A stretch of DNA of 64,000 nucleotides from Calliphora vicina (GCF_958450345.1 NC_088782.1:4225501-4289500); one strand, 5' to 3'; positions 22,766 through 38,650 are shown, counted from the first letter of the stretch. Made by a program: numbers and translations. The notes: a model not told the origin generated them from the letters alone.

Positions 22766-25700
22766 TATATTTTTTACTCTGATGTCCAGAAACATTGACA
22801 CATTTCCTGGCCAGCTACGGCAGTCCTTAGCATTCTTTAGATACGCTTAGAGGTAAGCTGTAAACATCCACAGAAAAAGCAGTCAATACTGAACAAGTTC
22901 ATTCAATCACAACGCCATGTTAAATATACTGGAGCCAAAATTAGCAACCAGTCACATTTTTAATATGATTCCTGACTCGTGTATCATATGATTGGGCTTG
23001 ACCGACTTGTTTTATGTTCCTAACATGTCAAGTGAACCAACTTTTGAAGTCGATGTCTTCCGATCGGGATGAAATTTGCACCAAGGTTTTCAACAAGATC
23101 AGTCAAGAACCCTCTGAGTTAGAGGGGGTCAAAATTTTACATTTTTTCTCATCCATGTAACTTATTGCCTATTGTTCTTAGCAAAATGTGCCCCAAATAG
23201 TTTAGATAGCTATTTATTCAATCTTTCGAAAAAATAATAAAAACTTTTTTTTTTTCCAAAATCAAAAAGTTGTTTTACTTTTTTTCCAAATGGGCCCTTT
23301 TTCTCAAAAGAAAGCTTAGGTCTTTTCCTTGAAGAGCTTTTTGGTCGCTGAGTGGGATATCTATCAAAATAAATGTTTTGTAACTCAAGACATACAAAAT
23401 GTTCGTAAGATGAATACACTGTTTTATTCATGTTTGTGTATAATTTGTATTAGATGAGTATTACTTATTCCTATTTGAAGTTCTACACAGATTTTTCATG
23501 TAATTATAAATCATGTCATGCCAATTCATTATTAAATTAATTTTAACCAAATGAACAAATATTTCAATAGAAATTTAGATTTCTGCGAAATAAAATCAAT
23601 TAAATGGAATTCATGGAATATGACGTGTATTGTTACATTTCATTTAAATTACAAATCTGAATTATAATTTTGCAAATATGCAATGAAACGCTTAAATCTT
23701 TGTAATGGTTTTCAATATTTAAAGTTAATAATTATTAGAAAAACATTGGAAATTTATCACATTGTATGGCACGTGACCAAAGCTTTTTTTTATAGAATTT
23801 CAAATAAAAATGTAATAAATTAGTGGTAAAAATAAATAATTGTTTTGGAAACCAATCAAAAAAATACAATAAATTTATTTGTGTTTTTGCCAAACAGCAG
23901 GTATGTACTTTAATTTCACCAGCAATAAAACAAATCCGCTACTTCCTGTATTGTTTCACGTAAACTTTAATATATTTAATGGAAATTGTTACAAATCGTT
24001 AGAAAAATAAAATAATACTCGTACAACAATTAATAAACAAACAAAATACTTGAACAATACTTTTATTGGAACTATTTAATAGAACGTGTTGTTTCTGTAG
24101 TTCAGTTTTATTGTATTTGTTTTGATTTTGAATGAATTTTTTTGTTATTGAAACCAAAACACTCGTACCAGACAATTTAGTAAATTTTTTTCCTACTTGC
24201 AGCGTAATTTGCTAATGGCTAGTTGGTATGAATTGTCAGTGGCTTATTTTTTTTGTATGGGTTGTTAATATGTTTTATTTATTTTTAACGTGATCCATTA
24301 ATTTTTGTATTTGTTTTTTCAAAACTCTAGAAAATAAATTATTTAAACTTTTTTTTGTAATTTAATCTTCGTTTTTAGTGTTATTTTTATTTGCTTATTT
24401 AGTACTTTTATATTTTCTAAATTTAGACAAATGTAATGCGCAATTAAATATACATATATAACATATATTTTGAGTAGTATTTCTAGCAGGTTTAACAAAA
24501 TCTGGACAAATGTAATCAATATAGTAATAAATTAACATCAAAACTACCAAGACTTCTTTTCCAAATTTTCTACATTTTTATAAAATTTCTTTTTCAAATT
24601 TGAAATTCCAAATTTTATTTACGAGTATTAATAATAATTTTATCTTATTTCTACAATATAACTAATCGCTAATTTGCTAAATAAAACGATAAACATTTTG
24701 AGTCCTCATTTACATAAATAGCTGCCTCCATAAAATTCATTCATTTGCTGTTCCAACTCATATTTTTGCAATATTCTCCAAAGAAATCAAATAAATCAAT
24801 AAATCGTAGTTTTCAAACAAATTTAAAAGTAAAAAAACCTCAATAAATCTTAATCGAATATAAAATTCATATTTCTGTTATTAGTAAGTTTTAAATTATC
24901 ATTATTAATGAAGAGTCAATAGCAGAGTAACACACCCCTTAATTGCGGAAAATCACCAAGCACACTGAAAAACTCGTAATCTATTTAGAAATTGAAACTG
25001 AAACAGAAACTGAAATAAAAATAATATAAAATGTGTTAATAATGTTTAATCAAATAACAAACATTTACATTTTGTTTAAATACTCTCTAGTAGACGTGTG
25101 AGTAAATGAGTGATTTGAAAAACAAACAAAATTTTTATATTTTAATGAAAGGAAAATTCCATTCTACTAATAAAAATTGATGATAACTACTGACCCAATT
25201 AACATTTGTTACAACACGATTTCCAAAATATAGTGTACATTTTTTTTCATTTACAACAATTTTTTCTACAATATAAAAAAATAATTTCAAAAAAACTGCT
25301 TAATTGTCACTTTATTTAAACAAAAAAAAAACGCTCCAACCTTCATGTATTGATTAATTTACAACGTAAATAAAACAAAAATATTTGGGAGGAATGAAAA
25401 CAAGTCACGTTTTATTGAAACGGGATTTTAGAACTTTAAAATAATATTAAGTTTCTAGCAAAATTTAATTGCCTTGAATAACTATATTTTAGAATTACCC
25501 AGATTTAAAGTACTCTTAGTGAAATTCAGATATTTAGGTTTATGTTTTTTTAACAAGATTGGCTATCATTACCCCTAAAACATCCTTTTCTCAACTACCG
25601 TTACCTTTACGTTATAGTTACTGAAATAAGTGCAATTATCGTTAATACTGTTACCTTTAAATACCACTAACGATATACATATGCACCATAAATATTTTAA

Positions 25701-25865
25701 ATTATAAAAATAAAATTTTTTGATTTCAATGAATTAGTTTATTTAAGTCGTTTAAATTCAAAATATTTTTATCAAATTGAATTTAACGGTCTGTAACAGC
25801 TGTTTGCAACATTCATTGTTTTTAAATATTTCCATCCGTAGAAACTTCTACTTTAAAAAAAACAA
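22766..25865. other. 3.1 kb of AT-rich intergenic DNA, no gene seen
   Basis: No coding exon recognised on either strand. Segment 22980..23160 (CGATCGGGATGAAATTTGCA and following) resembles the internal block of mini-me copy B (near 14900) and may be an old fragment. The rest is A/T-rich. Confidence 0.5.
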
Positions 25866-26210
25866 TGTTGATAACATGCTGTTATTAACATTGTATGTTA
25901 GTATAACATAATTAACTTTGAAGTAGCTTTAAAAACTTTAGGTGATCATTGTGGAAATATGTAGAACATTCAGTTTTTTCATTAGATTATTCATAAGACT
26001 TCTGGAAGATGGCGCTGTGTATATAAATAAGTAGTATCAGCATGTTCTGTTAGGGCTAACATCAACCGTATTACCAGTGTGTAATATAAGTGTGTGTATT
26101 AAAGAGAGTGACTGACTACATATTTAAATTGTTGTGTAAATTTGAATAAATAAAGAGTTGTTATCATTGTAAAACTATGTACTTGATGTCTTTATTTGCA
26201 ATAAAAATAA
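25866..26210 (+). mobile_element. Possible solo LTR
   Basis: It starts TGTTGATAACATG. A TATA-like box (GTGTATATAAATAAG, about 26017) is followed about 120 bp later by AATAAATAAAGAG (about 26143) and a GT-rich stretch. This is the order expected of an LTR's U3-R-U5. No second LTR, primer-binding site, gag/pol frame or clear target duplication is visible, so this is tentative. Confidence 0.3.
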
Positions 26211-26634
26211 TTTAAAGGAAATAAGCCACCGTTTTTAAAAGGTAAAAATGTAACAATATAATAAAATAACACCTCTATCAACATATTATTAATTTTTGCA
26301 AATTTTCTTAATAATTTAATTTAATATACATACATACTGTTATTAATAATGACCTTTCCCATCTTTCTGGCTACATATCGCACTGGTTCCTTTAAAGAGC
26401 GTCAACTCAAAATTATTCAATTTTCAATTTTTGCAAGAAATCAATGTACAGTGGCCATATCTTGCCACTTTAAAAATCGTCTATCAATTTCACTACTCTT
26501 TCGACAAAAAATACAGTTGTATTCATCTTCAAATTTTATTGTAATGTATTAAAAAAAACAGTTTTTTGCTTCTACTGAATTTTTTTTAATTTTGAGTTGA
26601 GTCTCTTTAGAGAAACCAGTACGATATGGATTCC

Positions 26635-27055
26635 AAGCCAAAATAAAAGCTCATCTTTTGAGGCCAAGAACGAATAAAGCCAAAGTGAAGCGTATGCCAG
26701 AGAGAGCGTTGTTCTACTTCGATCGAAACAAATATTAGTCGGACGCATATTCTGGGCGTTTTTCGGTGAATGCTCGCTTCAGTAGCTCATAATAGATAGG
26801 ACCCTTTTGCTCCCACCAAATACATAACATTACCTTAGCGCCATGGATATTTGGCTTTGGTGTCGATTCGACAGGTTGGACGGGGTTCACATACGATCTC
26901 TTATGCTTCAAGTTTTCGTAATGTCTACATTTTTCATCACCAGTAATGATTCCGATGAGCCTGAGAAAATTATCACTTTTCCGCAAAAATGACACCGAGA
27001 TTCCAAATCTTTGGGGACCATAAAGAAAGTGCATGACATTGGGCAAAACTGGCCT
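26635..27055 (-). pseudogene. Degenerate mariner transposase fragment (copy 5)
   Basis: The minus frame 27046..26735 contains IITGDEKCRHYENLKHKRSY, then STPKPNIHGAKVMLCIWWEQ and YYELLKRAF. These are the central mariner block with the first catalytic Asp (TGDEK). The N-terminal helix-turn-helix region is missing, and the C-terminus is cut after the KRPEYA region. A short C-terminal piece continues to about 26635. Confidence 0.85.
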
Positions 27056-27466
27056 TTTTTTAGTATTTTATCACGTAGTGGTGTCCGTATATGGTTATAT
27101 TTCCATTACTCAAGAAATTACACACATTGTAGCTAGAGTTTTTCTTTTCCCGCACATTTTCATTTCCCGGGAAGTCGGGATTAGTTTTTAAATTTCCCGG
27201 GATTCCGGGAATTCCCGCATAGAACAAATTATTCAAATTTAAGAATGTAGGCTTCGTTAAAAATCTAAAAAATATCTTTGGTTTTAAAATGTAATTGGAT
27301 ACAAATAAAAAATCCAATAAAAGTTTAATATTAAGAGGTAAACTGACTCGATTTTTAATATTGGTTATATACAAACCTGCCACCACTTGTATCGGAATGG
27401 ATTAAATTTCCATTAGATTTTTTTCTACCTTCGTTAGATTCTAATTCTGGTAAAAATATTTAATTT

Positions 27467-28804
<1,338 letters not shown>

Positions 28805-29222
28805 TAATTAAGTAATGTAAATAAAGGTGTTATTAAAACTTGAAGAAAACCCAATAATATTAAACAAATTTTAATTTATCCGAAGGTGGTTTCATTCCAA
28901 AAATGTTCGTTTTACTCTTTGTGAAAAGGCTAAATAATTCCATTTTCGATCGGAATAAAATTCTGTAACAGCCCTGAACATTCACGAGTTTTTGGAATAA
29001 TTTGAATAATGAACATGTTATTGGTCCATTTGGGTTGAAACTTTCTTCTTGTATGCATCTGCATTTGTTTTGGAGCTTTAAGCTTCTTTTAGAGAAAGTC
29101 AAGTACAAAAACAAATACTATGGAAAATAATTCCTGGGAATTCTCGCACAATTTCCCGGGATTTCGGGATTGGAAATATTGCGGAATTCCCGGGAATTCC
29201 CGTGAAAAACTCTAATTGTAGC

Positions 29223-30296
29223 TGTAAAAGGTGTAAAGATAGTATCAAATATTCAATTTAGGAAAAGCAGATCAAATTCTTAAAAAACAAAAATAAAACT
29301 TTTTGGAATTTCGCTCATGAAGTCCACATTGGATCCGGGATTGCTAAAAGAATAATATATATGATTTGGAAAACATCATAGCTTCTAAAACTGTTGTCCA
29401 TTTTAGAATTCCAGGTTTGGGATTTTAGAAGTTCGATAGAAAAAAAATTAAATTCGTAATGGCACACGGAACCCCTATTTAGCTGTTTAAAACTATTGTT
29501 GTTGAGAAACCTTTAAAACAAATTAAAAGAACTATAAATTCCTTAAGAAACCTTTTTCTAGGTAGCAAAGAGTTTCGGAAAAAAGAAAATACTAAAATTT
29601 TGAAATTAAAAATCGATTATTTTTGGACTCGTAAAAGATATTGCTATGAAACTTCTTTTTCATATGATATTTTTATTTATTGTTTAACCAACAGAAACTT
29701 TTAATGAAATCGATCATATATTGTGTCCGATATTATGAATTTTGACATTTTAATTTTCCATAACTATAAGAGATAAATTGCAGGCGAGAGCTTTAAAAAT
29801 ATCTTTGCACTTAAAAATGTTGTATGATTGATGATGCTCTAATTTGAGGATCACCGCGGTGGAGGTGCTCCTTTAGAAGCTTTTCATATATAACCATATC
29901 AAGTTTACTTTATGATCCAATAAAAATAGCAATCTATTAAGGACAAAATATGTTAACTATTTAATTGAAATTTTGCTTAAATTATATGCAATATTTATAT
30001 TAGTTCGAAAGAATATTTGTATGTGGTTCGATCATAATGAAGTGCAAAGTCTTCACGATCGCGTTTAGATATGATTACGTTAACGATGCTTACAATAAAA
30101 TTGCTAAATGTTATTAGTATATTCTAGGTGTGAAATATAATTTACAAATCAGATGCTAGATTTATTACAAAAATACATATTTAATTTTCACATTTTCACC
30201 CCATTTCTTTTCAATTTAATAAAAATATCTCACACAATTGCCAAAAACCTAAAATAAACAAATAAATTCCAAATCTTTCAAAACAAAAAATCCTTA
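29223..30296. other. AT-rich intergenic DNA, no gene seen
   Basis: No coding signal. It lies between the hAT element and mini-me copy D. Confidence 0.5.
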
Positions 30297-31570
<1,274 letters not shown>

Positions 31571-32250
31571 TACATTTGCTAAATGTCAAACTCCTATTAA
31601 ATTATGTACGAGATTTGTGCGAGAATTGAGACCCTAAAACGTTAATTTTTATTTTCAAATATTTATTTAAAATTTGTTCAACATTTAACAAATAAATTAA
31701 CACCACCTCACTTTGAATTTCATAGAATTTTTAATGTGATTAAAGTTAATTCTGTTATACTTATTGTTGTCGTTCGTTTTTATTGTATTTTTTCATTAAT
31801 TTCATCATTTGAATGCAAATCACGATTTTGTTTGGAATTTTACACGGATATTCACATGTTCACTGCGATCGCTATATACATTTTGTTTTGTTAATTGTGG
31901 CTTAAATATAATTTCTGTTGTTGTTTTTTTTTGTATTTGTGTTTCACTTAAAGTGAAGTGTTTGAAAGTGGAAATGGAAGCAAGGCATTTTAGATATAAA
32001 CATATGCAAAAACAACAAAACAACATATTGTTATAACAATAACAAAGTGCAAAAAAAGTTAAATATCAGCCATTAAGTGATCAAGTACACACGCGTACTT
32101 GTACGATGGCACACTCAGTTTTAGATTTCAACAAAAAAATAATACAACTGCAAGTACAGTGGTTTAGGAGGGTAAATATTTGCTATATATGTATGTTTAT
32201 CAATGAATTTTGAACAGAGTACCTAAAAGGTGTAATTTTTGCTCCTCCTT
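31571..32250. other. AT-rich intergenic DNA, no gene seen
   Basis: Overlapping frames near 31809..32036 on both strands show no conserved features. Confidence 0.5.
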
Positions 32251-32400
32251 TTCCAACTCCATATTAAAATGACAGGTCTCTTACTTATGAAATGTTAGAA
32301 TTATAACTGGTCCCTACCCCTACTCATATTAGGAACTAATCATGGACCAATTCTCTGTCGCTTTTCTTTATTCTAGGAACTAGTAGCAAACTCGTTTTTC
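32251..32400 (+). repeat. Dispersed repeat fragment (GGTCCCTACCCC family), copy 1
   Basis: The word series TCTCTTACTTATnAA, ACTGGTCCCTACCCC, GGACCAATTCT and TTCTTTATTCTAGGAACTAG recurs at 36685..36800. A shorter piece recurs at 63550..63740. Boundaries are not visible and there is no coding content. Confidence 0.5.
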
Positions 32401-33905
32401 GTCATTACAACACAAAGAAATGCATTTTACCAATGTGATCATGGCCTTGCAAATTGCATACAAAACCTACCCCAACAGATTTTCGAGATATGACTGGCAG
32501 CGTTCTAAAAAGTTTCACAAGTAGCATTTAATCCTAGCTTCCGAAATATTAGAGGATCAGTGAAGAGTTTTTACAAAAATATTTTACCGACAATTTTTTT
32601 GTTGCAAATTGACCACTGTCCGCAAGTCTATTGACACTCTGCCAGTGGAAATATTCTCACCGAAATAAAAACTATAACATTTGCAAAAAATATTAAACAA
32701 AATAAATATTTGCATTTGATACTCATATTAAATTATATTGTGTTGTATATGAGTTATTTAACACACTCGAACATACAATTTATAAACAAAATAAATAAAA
32801 CAAAAACCATAAAATAAAGACACACAAATTTATCAATAAATAAATAAAATACTCGTAAATAAATAATAAATACATATTTTTAATACTTATACAAATCGCA
32901 TTTGATAAAATAAAATTGTATATTCGTAGTGTCCGTCGACTAATTCTTCGTAAAATGAAAGAAGTTAAACAGAAAGAACAAAGACCTTTCACAACAATCG
33001 TAGAAGTAAGGCCCAGACCAAAACCCCCTTAAAATGCATTCACACACTTTTACATAGATACCCTGCAGGTCACAAATTAACCTCGACCCTTTCCCACGAC
33101 AATTCGATCTGCACATTGAAACAATCCGAGTCTCGTTCGGCTAATGATTTTCTACTCAGCGAGAGTTTTTCTCCAAGATCCTTTGAAAACAGCAGACATC
33201 TTACAACAAGCAACCTACTGGCTGACGGAATTTATCACGAGCATGTTAATGAGAGGTACAGTCATTGACTATTGAAATTACTAGCGATTGGTGGTCGTTG
33301 GGTGGCTTGCAAACTTACATATATTGTTTAAAACTGCTGGGTATAACAACATACTAAATACCAACAACGTGTTAAATATGAAAAAATGTTTTATTTTCAC
33401 AAACAAAAAAAAAATGCTAAGAAATCCCCTTTTTAGGTGTACGTGAGAAGAAGGTTCGCTCCACAACCAACAAACACACTGCAAAAATGTGCTCGTATTG
33501 TAGAAAAAAAGTGTTAATAATTAATTTCAATATTTTTGTTTCTCATACGGTTTTTCTTCTTCTACTTTTCATTTGTATGGTGAACTAAAATAAATATTAA
33601 ATTCGAACGATTTTTTTTTTTTAAATTTTTGTTAATCAGAAAATTTTCCACTGTTATTATGAACGAGTAGATAAATAGAGAAAATAGAATGTGTTGTATG
33701 ATGATGGGCCTGGCAGGGTTTAGGTTTTTGTTCAAGAATTTTTATGATAATAAAAAGATAAAATGCATTTAAAATACAAAATAAAAAACTTCAAAAACAC
33801 ATTCTCCAGATAACACATTTACAATTTCGAAATAATAGACATTTTAGAAACTTGATCAATAACCGAACTCTTCAAATATATCTTATAATTTTCAGCTTTC
33901 TTTTA
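32401..33905. other. Intergenic DNA, no gene seen
   Basis: No supportable coding exon. The slightly GC-richer patch at 33000..33260 has no open frame of note. Confidence 0.5.
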
Positions 33906-34367
33906 TAGTGCATTTACACCGAAGCGAAATCTAGTACATATGAGATTTCGAGCCAAATCTAGTTATTTTGACGAGATTTCCCATACAAAATGAAATCTAC
34001 TTCGTGACTAGATTTTGGGGAAATCTCCTCAAATCTACTCACTACCAAGTGATGCATCCGTGAATTTCTTCATAACGGACTAAAAAATACAGCACTGTAC
34101 AAGTAAAATTTGACAGATACAAATAAAAAAAATAATATAAAAAGTGCGGAAGAATTTTAGCGTTTGATAAATATTTTCAATGGATGCAAATATGAATAAA
34201 AGTTAAATTTATAAATTATAATACTAAAAATTTACTTATTTACTGCGGGTTTTGTTAGTCAGCTGTTTTTGTTATTAAATGTCAGAAAACAGCGGTGTAA
34301 ACGGTATAGATTTTGAACAAGATTTCAATTAAAATCCACTAGATTTCGCCTCGGTGTAAATGCACTA
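33906..34367. mobile_element. Tourist/PIF-Harbinger-like MITE with TTA target duplication
   Basis: Inverted ends TAGTGCATTTACACCGAAGC and (reverse) TAGTGCATTTACACCGAGGC extend through GAAATCTAGT. TTA lies immediately outside both ends (33903..33905 and 34368..34370), the 3-bp TWA duplication typical of PIF/Harbinger. 462 bp with no transposase. Confidence 0.7.
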
Positions 34368-34374
34368 TTATATT

Positions 34375-35505
34375 CTACTTCTTTTTAAAAACATATTTTT
34401 TATACTTCAAAAAAGTACTATTTTCAATACTAAAATTTTTTTACTATATTTTTATACTTTTTTTTAAAAGATAGACGAGTTTTTAGTAGTTTTTCTCAAA
34501 ATTTTTTCAAAAAGGTAGTATTTTTACTTCTTTTTCAAAAAAGTAGTATTTTTACTACTTTTTTTTCAAAAAAGGTAGCATTTTACTACTTTTTCAAAAA
34601 AGTAGTATTTTTACTCCTTTTTTTAAAAAAGGTAGTATTTTTCACTTTTTTTTTAAAAAAACTTTCTTCAAAAAAGGTAGTATTTCACTACTTTTTTTTA
34701 AAAAAGGTAGTATTTTTCACTTTTTCAAAAAAGGTAGTATTTTTACTACTTTTTTCAAAAAAGTAGTATTTTTACTACTTTTTTTCAAAAAGGTAGTATT
34801 TTTACTACTTTTTCAAAAAGGTTTTTTACTACTTTTTCTGAAAAGTAGTATTTTTACTACTTTTTTTAAAAAAGGTATTTTTACTACTTTTTTCAAAAAA
34901 AGGTATTTTTACTACTTTTTTCAAAAAAAGGTATTTTTACTACTTTTTTCAAAAAAAAGATATTTTTACTACTTTTTTTAAAAAGGTACTATTTTTACTA
35001 CTTTTTTTTTAAAAAACTTTCTTCAAAAAAGGTAGTATTTTACTACTTTTTTTTTAAAAAAGGTAGTATTTTTACTACTTTCTTTCAAAAAGGTAGTATT
35101 TTACTACTTTTTTTTAAAAAAGGTAGTATTTTTACTACTTTCTTTCAAAAAGGTAGTATTTTTACTACTTCTGTCAAAAAGGTAGTAGTTTAACTACATT
35201 TTTCAAGAAGGTAGTATTGCTACTACTTTTTATAAAAGTAGTACTGGTACTGCTTTTTCAAAGAGGTTTTTTAACCACTTTTTTCAATAAATGCAGTATT
35301 TATTTTTACTACTTTTTTTACTTTTTCCAATAATGTAGTATTTTTACGACATTTTAAAAAAGGTAGAAGTTTCACCACTTTTTAGACAATGTACCAGTTT
35401 TAGTACTTTTTCATAAAGGTAGCATTTTTACTACTTTTTCAAAAAAATAGTAATTTTACTACTTTTTAAAACGATAGTATTTTTACTACTTTTTTCAAAC
35501 CCCAC
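34375..35505. repeat. Minisatellite of GGTAGTATTTTTACTACTTT units
   Basis: A head-to-tail array of about 30-40-bp units, each essentially an A-run, GTAGTATTTTTACTAC and a T-run, so every unit is itself near-palindromic. Length and sequence drift most at both edges. There are roughly 30 units over 1.1 kb. It begins within about 10 bp of the MITE end. Confidence 0.92.
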
Positions 35506-36684
35506 TTCTGTACGAACAATAAAATTTTCCTGCAAAATTCGGTTTTTCTACTTATGAATCTGCGGATGCAAATGTCAAAATCAGTTATTTTATTCTTAAT
35601 CCAACGAAAGTTTTCGATATAGAGGAATCCAGTTGCAATCGACTTCGAATCGAATTCAATTCAGCATTCAATAAACCCAAAAAATTGTACTCTCTAATTC
35701 TTTTATATATTGATATTATAATATCGTATATATAACAAATATTTCCAAAAGATCTCTCTACCTTGAGAAAAAAATTATGGGTTGCTTCGAATCCAAAAAA
35801 CCGAAGTTTCGGAATTGGTTTAGAAAACTTTGCTAATATGTTAAAAACTCGACAAGGAATGTTTTATTGTCGGAAGGGAAATATAATAAATATTTTCAAA
35901 GGAATTGGTAAAATGACTTATCAAAAAGTTTCCAAATATGGATTAGGAGATATTTCATCAAGAAATACATTTGCGAATTAATTTTAAGCAACTAATGTAG
36001 AATTAAAAATATTTTTCTCTTTGTCTCATATACTTTGTGAAACTTCGGTTTCTGATTTTTATCCTAATTCGAAATTGAATATTCAGTCAAACTCTACCCG
36101 TAAATATTATTTTGGAATCTATTGTAATTAAAATTAAATATATGTATGTTTTTAAATACAGTTCTATGAGGATTTTAATTGGATTACAATTTATATCTCC
36201 CGCACCCTGTTTTTAGTCATTGATTTATTTATACGTCCGTCCATTCATTAATTGCTATATGCTAATTCATTTTTAACAAATATCAAATAAATACTATTTC
36301 CGAATAATTTTCCACTACTAAAAAATGTATTTATACATTTTTTTATTGCTGTTGTACTATGTAGCTACTGCTGTTTTATTGTACTATAATAAAATGAATA
36401 AATAAAATGTTAATTCGTTTAAAATCATGAAACATAAAATATTATTCACATTAAATTTTTAGTCACACTTGGACAACACAACTTGTTGTTAGATGACACA
36501 GTGGGGTTTTATTGATCATACCGTTGGATCATTAGAGGTGATGGGTTATACCAGTTGTTATAGTTTGAACAGAGCCGTTACAGTTTCATTTAAAAACATG
36601 TTGCTTGTTTACTTGTATAATATTCAAAACAAAACAAGTGCTTTTGGTTTAGTTTCATGGTCTGTCACAGAGTATTTAAAATGT
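35506..36684. other. Intergenic DNA, no gene supported
   Basis: A 72-codon frame at 35763..35981 (+) has mixed composition but no recognisable domain, start context or flanking exons, so I do not call it a gene. Confidence 0.45.
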
Positions 36685-36800
36685 GTAATTCTCTTACTTA
36701 TTAAGTGTGATAATTAAAACCGGTTTCTACCCCAGAGGGTGGAATCACGGGACCAGTTCTGTGTATGTTCTCTTTATTCTAGGGACTAGTAAAAATCGCA
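36685..36800 (+). repeat. Dispersed repeat fragment (GGTCCCTACCCC family), copy 2
   Basis: It shares ATTCTCTTACTTATTAAG, ACCGGTTTCTACCCC, GGGACCAGTTCTGTG and TCTCTTTATTCTAGGGACTA with the repeat at 32251..32400. Confidence 0.5.
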
Positions 36801-37129
36801 AACTTCATAAATTTTACTTAACTTACATACCAAAATTAATTCAACTTACTATCGAAATATAGCTACATTTTGCTTTCAAGCTTCAAAAGATGCTTTTAGG
36901 CAAAGACTTGGCTATTTTGAAGAGTTCCACAAATAGTACTTAACAGAAGCTACCGAAATATATGATCATCATTACATATGGACAGACGGAAATCATTAAA
37001 TCGATTTTCCTACATACATATAAGGACCTATAATATGCAGTAGTTGAAAATGCAGTGAAAACTTTTCTAAATATTCAATTAACAGGTCACAATCCAAAAA
37101 TATTCTTAAGAACTTTTTAGTTTTTAGTA
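36801..37129. other. Intergenic DNA, no gene seen
   Basis: AT-rich with no recognisable structure. Confidence 0.45.
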
Positions 37130-37450
37130 TTATATTAAGATGTTCCTATTTTTGCTTATGTTAACCAAAAAAATTAGAACATAATTAATTAAATTCTGCT
37201 TGAAAGCGACGATGCATTGAACTAATTAAAGAATCAATTGTCTCCTTCGAAATATTTTGCCATTCCCTTATATATTTGTCGATCTACAATTTTCCATAGG
37301 TTTTCTATTTAACTAAGATCTGACGTAGGGTAGGCTTCTTCAAAACACGTACCTCATTGTATTAGAACCACTCGGTTACAACCCTAGAGGTGTATTTCAA
37401 GTCATTGTCGTGCGTTAATCTCCAAACTAGAGACATATTTTAGTAGTATA
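37130..37450 (-). pseudogene. Tc1-like transposase C-terminal remnant
   Basis: Minus-strand translation contains a degraded HDND-like motif (near 37400..37415), a PTSDL..IENLW-like stretch (near 37290..37330) and a DRQIYKGMAKYFEGDN-like tail with AFKQNLINYV-like sequence. This is the order seen in the C-terminal half of Tc1/DD34E transposases. It is heavily mutated. Confidence 0.5.
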
Positions 37451-37604
37451 TTTATAGCGATTCTGGCGTGGATGATTTTTTGGGAAGAATTTTCAAGATG
37501 ATTGTTTTTTTTTTTGAATTAGCAAGCTGATTTTTTTTAAGAATTTGTGAGAGAGAAATTTTTTTTTGAGTAAGCAAAGTGTCATTTCATATTTTTTGCA
37601 ATTT
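37451..37604. other. T-rich spacer
   Basis: Low complexity, nothing recognised. Confidence 0.4.
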
Positions 37605-38650
37605 AATTTCCGTTCTCAAGGTTTTAATTATAAAGCGGATGAGGCAAAACTTCCCAACCACTTCATTCTAAATAGTTTTTAACAGGTATTGCAACGGCTT
37701 CAATTCGTATCGTACCCAATTTCACTGATTTTGGGATGAATGCTTGCAAGTTCTTGTTGTGTTTGACAACAATCTTCATATATTAATGCCTCAAATTATT
37801 GGTCTTCCGCGTCAAAATCACCACTTCAGAACCGAAACACACATTAACCATAAGCTTTGATGAGCAATCGGTGTGCTTCAGCGGCACTTTTTTTATATCC
37901 TTCACCATGGATATATATAAAACGGTTTGTCATTCCGTTTGTAATCGACTTCGCTATCTATCGTTATAGATAGCGAATACGATATAGCAATGTCCGTCTG
38001 TCCGAATCAACTTTCCTTAGCCTCAAAATAACTTACATACATGATTCATAAATCAATATATCGGGAATTCAAATCGGCCCACAAATGGCTGAGATATAAG
38101 AAAAAACCGAGATAACTAAGTCATTAATATAGACAATATGGATATCTAATGATAGATATTTCAAAGTCCATTGCAACGATCGGGAAAAATATTTTTTATC
38201 TCGATTTATTTTTCATCAAAAAATTTTTTGTTTAAATTTAAAAAAATTTCGAAAAAAAATTTAAGAAAAACTTTTTCAAAAAAATTAAAAAACAATTTGG
38301 AAAAAAAAAATTGGAAAAAAAATTTTAAAAAAATTAAAAAAAAAATTTTAAAAACTTTTTCAAAAACAATTTCGAAAATAAAAAATTCCAAAACAATTTA
38401 AAAAAAATTTAATTTTGTTTACCTAAAAATATTTAAAAAAAATTATTTTAAATTATAATTGGGTGAAGGGTATATAAGATTCGGCACAGCCGAATATAGC
38501 TCTCTTACTTGTTGAAATTAAAAAAGTATGTAAAGCAAAAATTCTACATTGTCGAAGCAAAAAAATATGTGTTGTTTCTATAACTAAGTGAGAATAAATG
38601 ACAGATATTGTAAATCCCACATTTTTAAGTCATACACCCAATAGCTTGCT
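37605..38650 (-). pseudogene. Degenerate mariner (copy 6) split by a mini-me insertion
   Basis: Left part 37605..37891 holds C-terminal and N-terminal mariner blocks joined by an internal deletion (near 37695). Right part 38514..38650 continues the same mariner 5' end (AAATTAAAAAAGTATGTAAA, TTGTCGAAGC, ATAACTAAGTGAGAATAAAT) as found next to copies 1 and 3. The mini-me sits precisely between them. Confidence 0.8.
37892..38513 (-). mobile_element. mini-me/DINE-like element (copy E) inside mariner copy 6
   Basis: On the minus strand it starts AACAAGTAAGAGAGC, with hairpin TTCGGCTGTGCCGAA, A/T homopolymers, CTCAGCCATTTGTGG, a two-unit GTCY tract (TGTCCGTCTGTCCG), the core and a 3' hairpin. 622 bp. 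It joins mariner sequence at both sides. Confidence 0.85.

Noticed and set aside
35763..35981. 72-codon frame with mixed amino-acid composition
   Set aside because: No recognisable domain, no splice context and a short length expected by chance. A homology search returning orthologues would reverse this.
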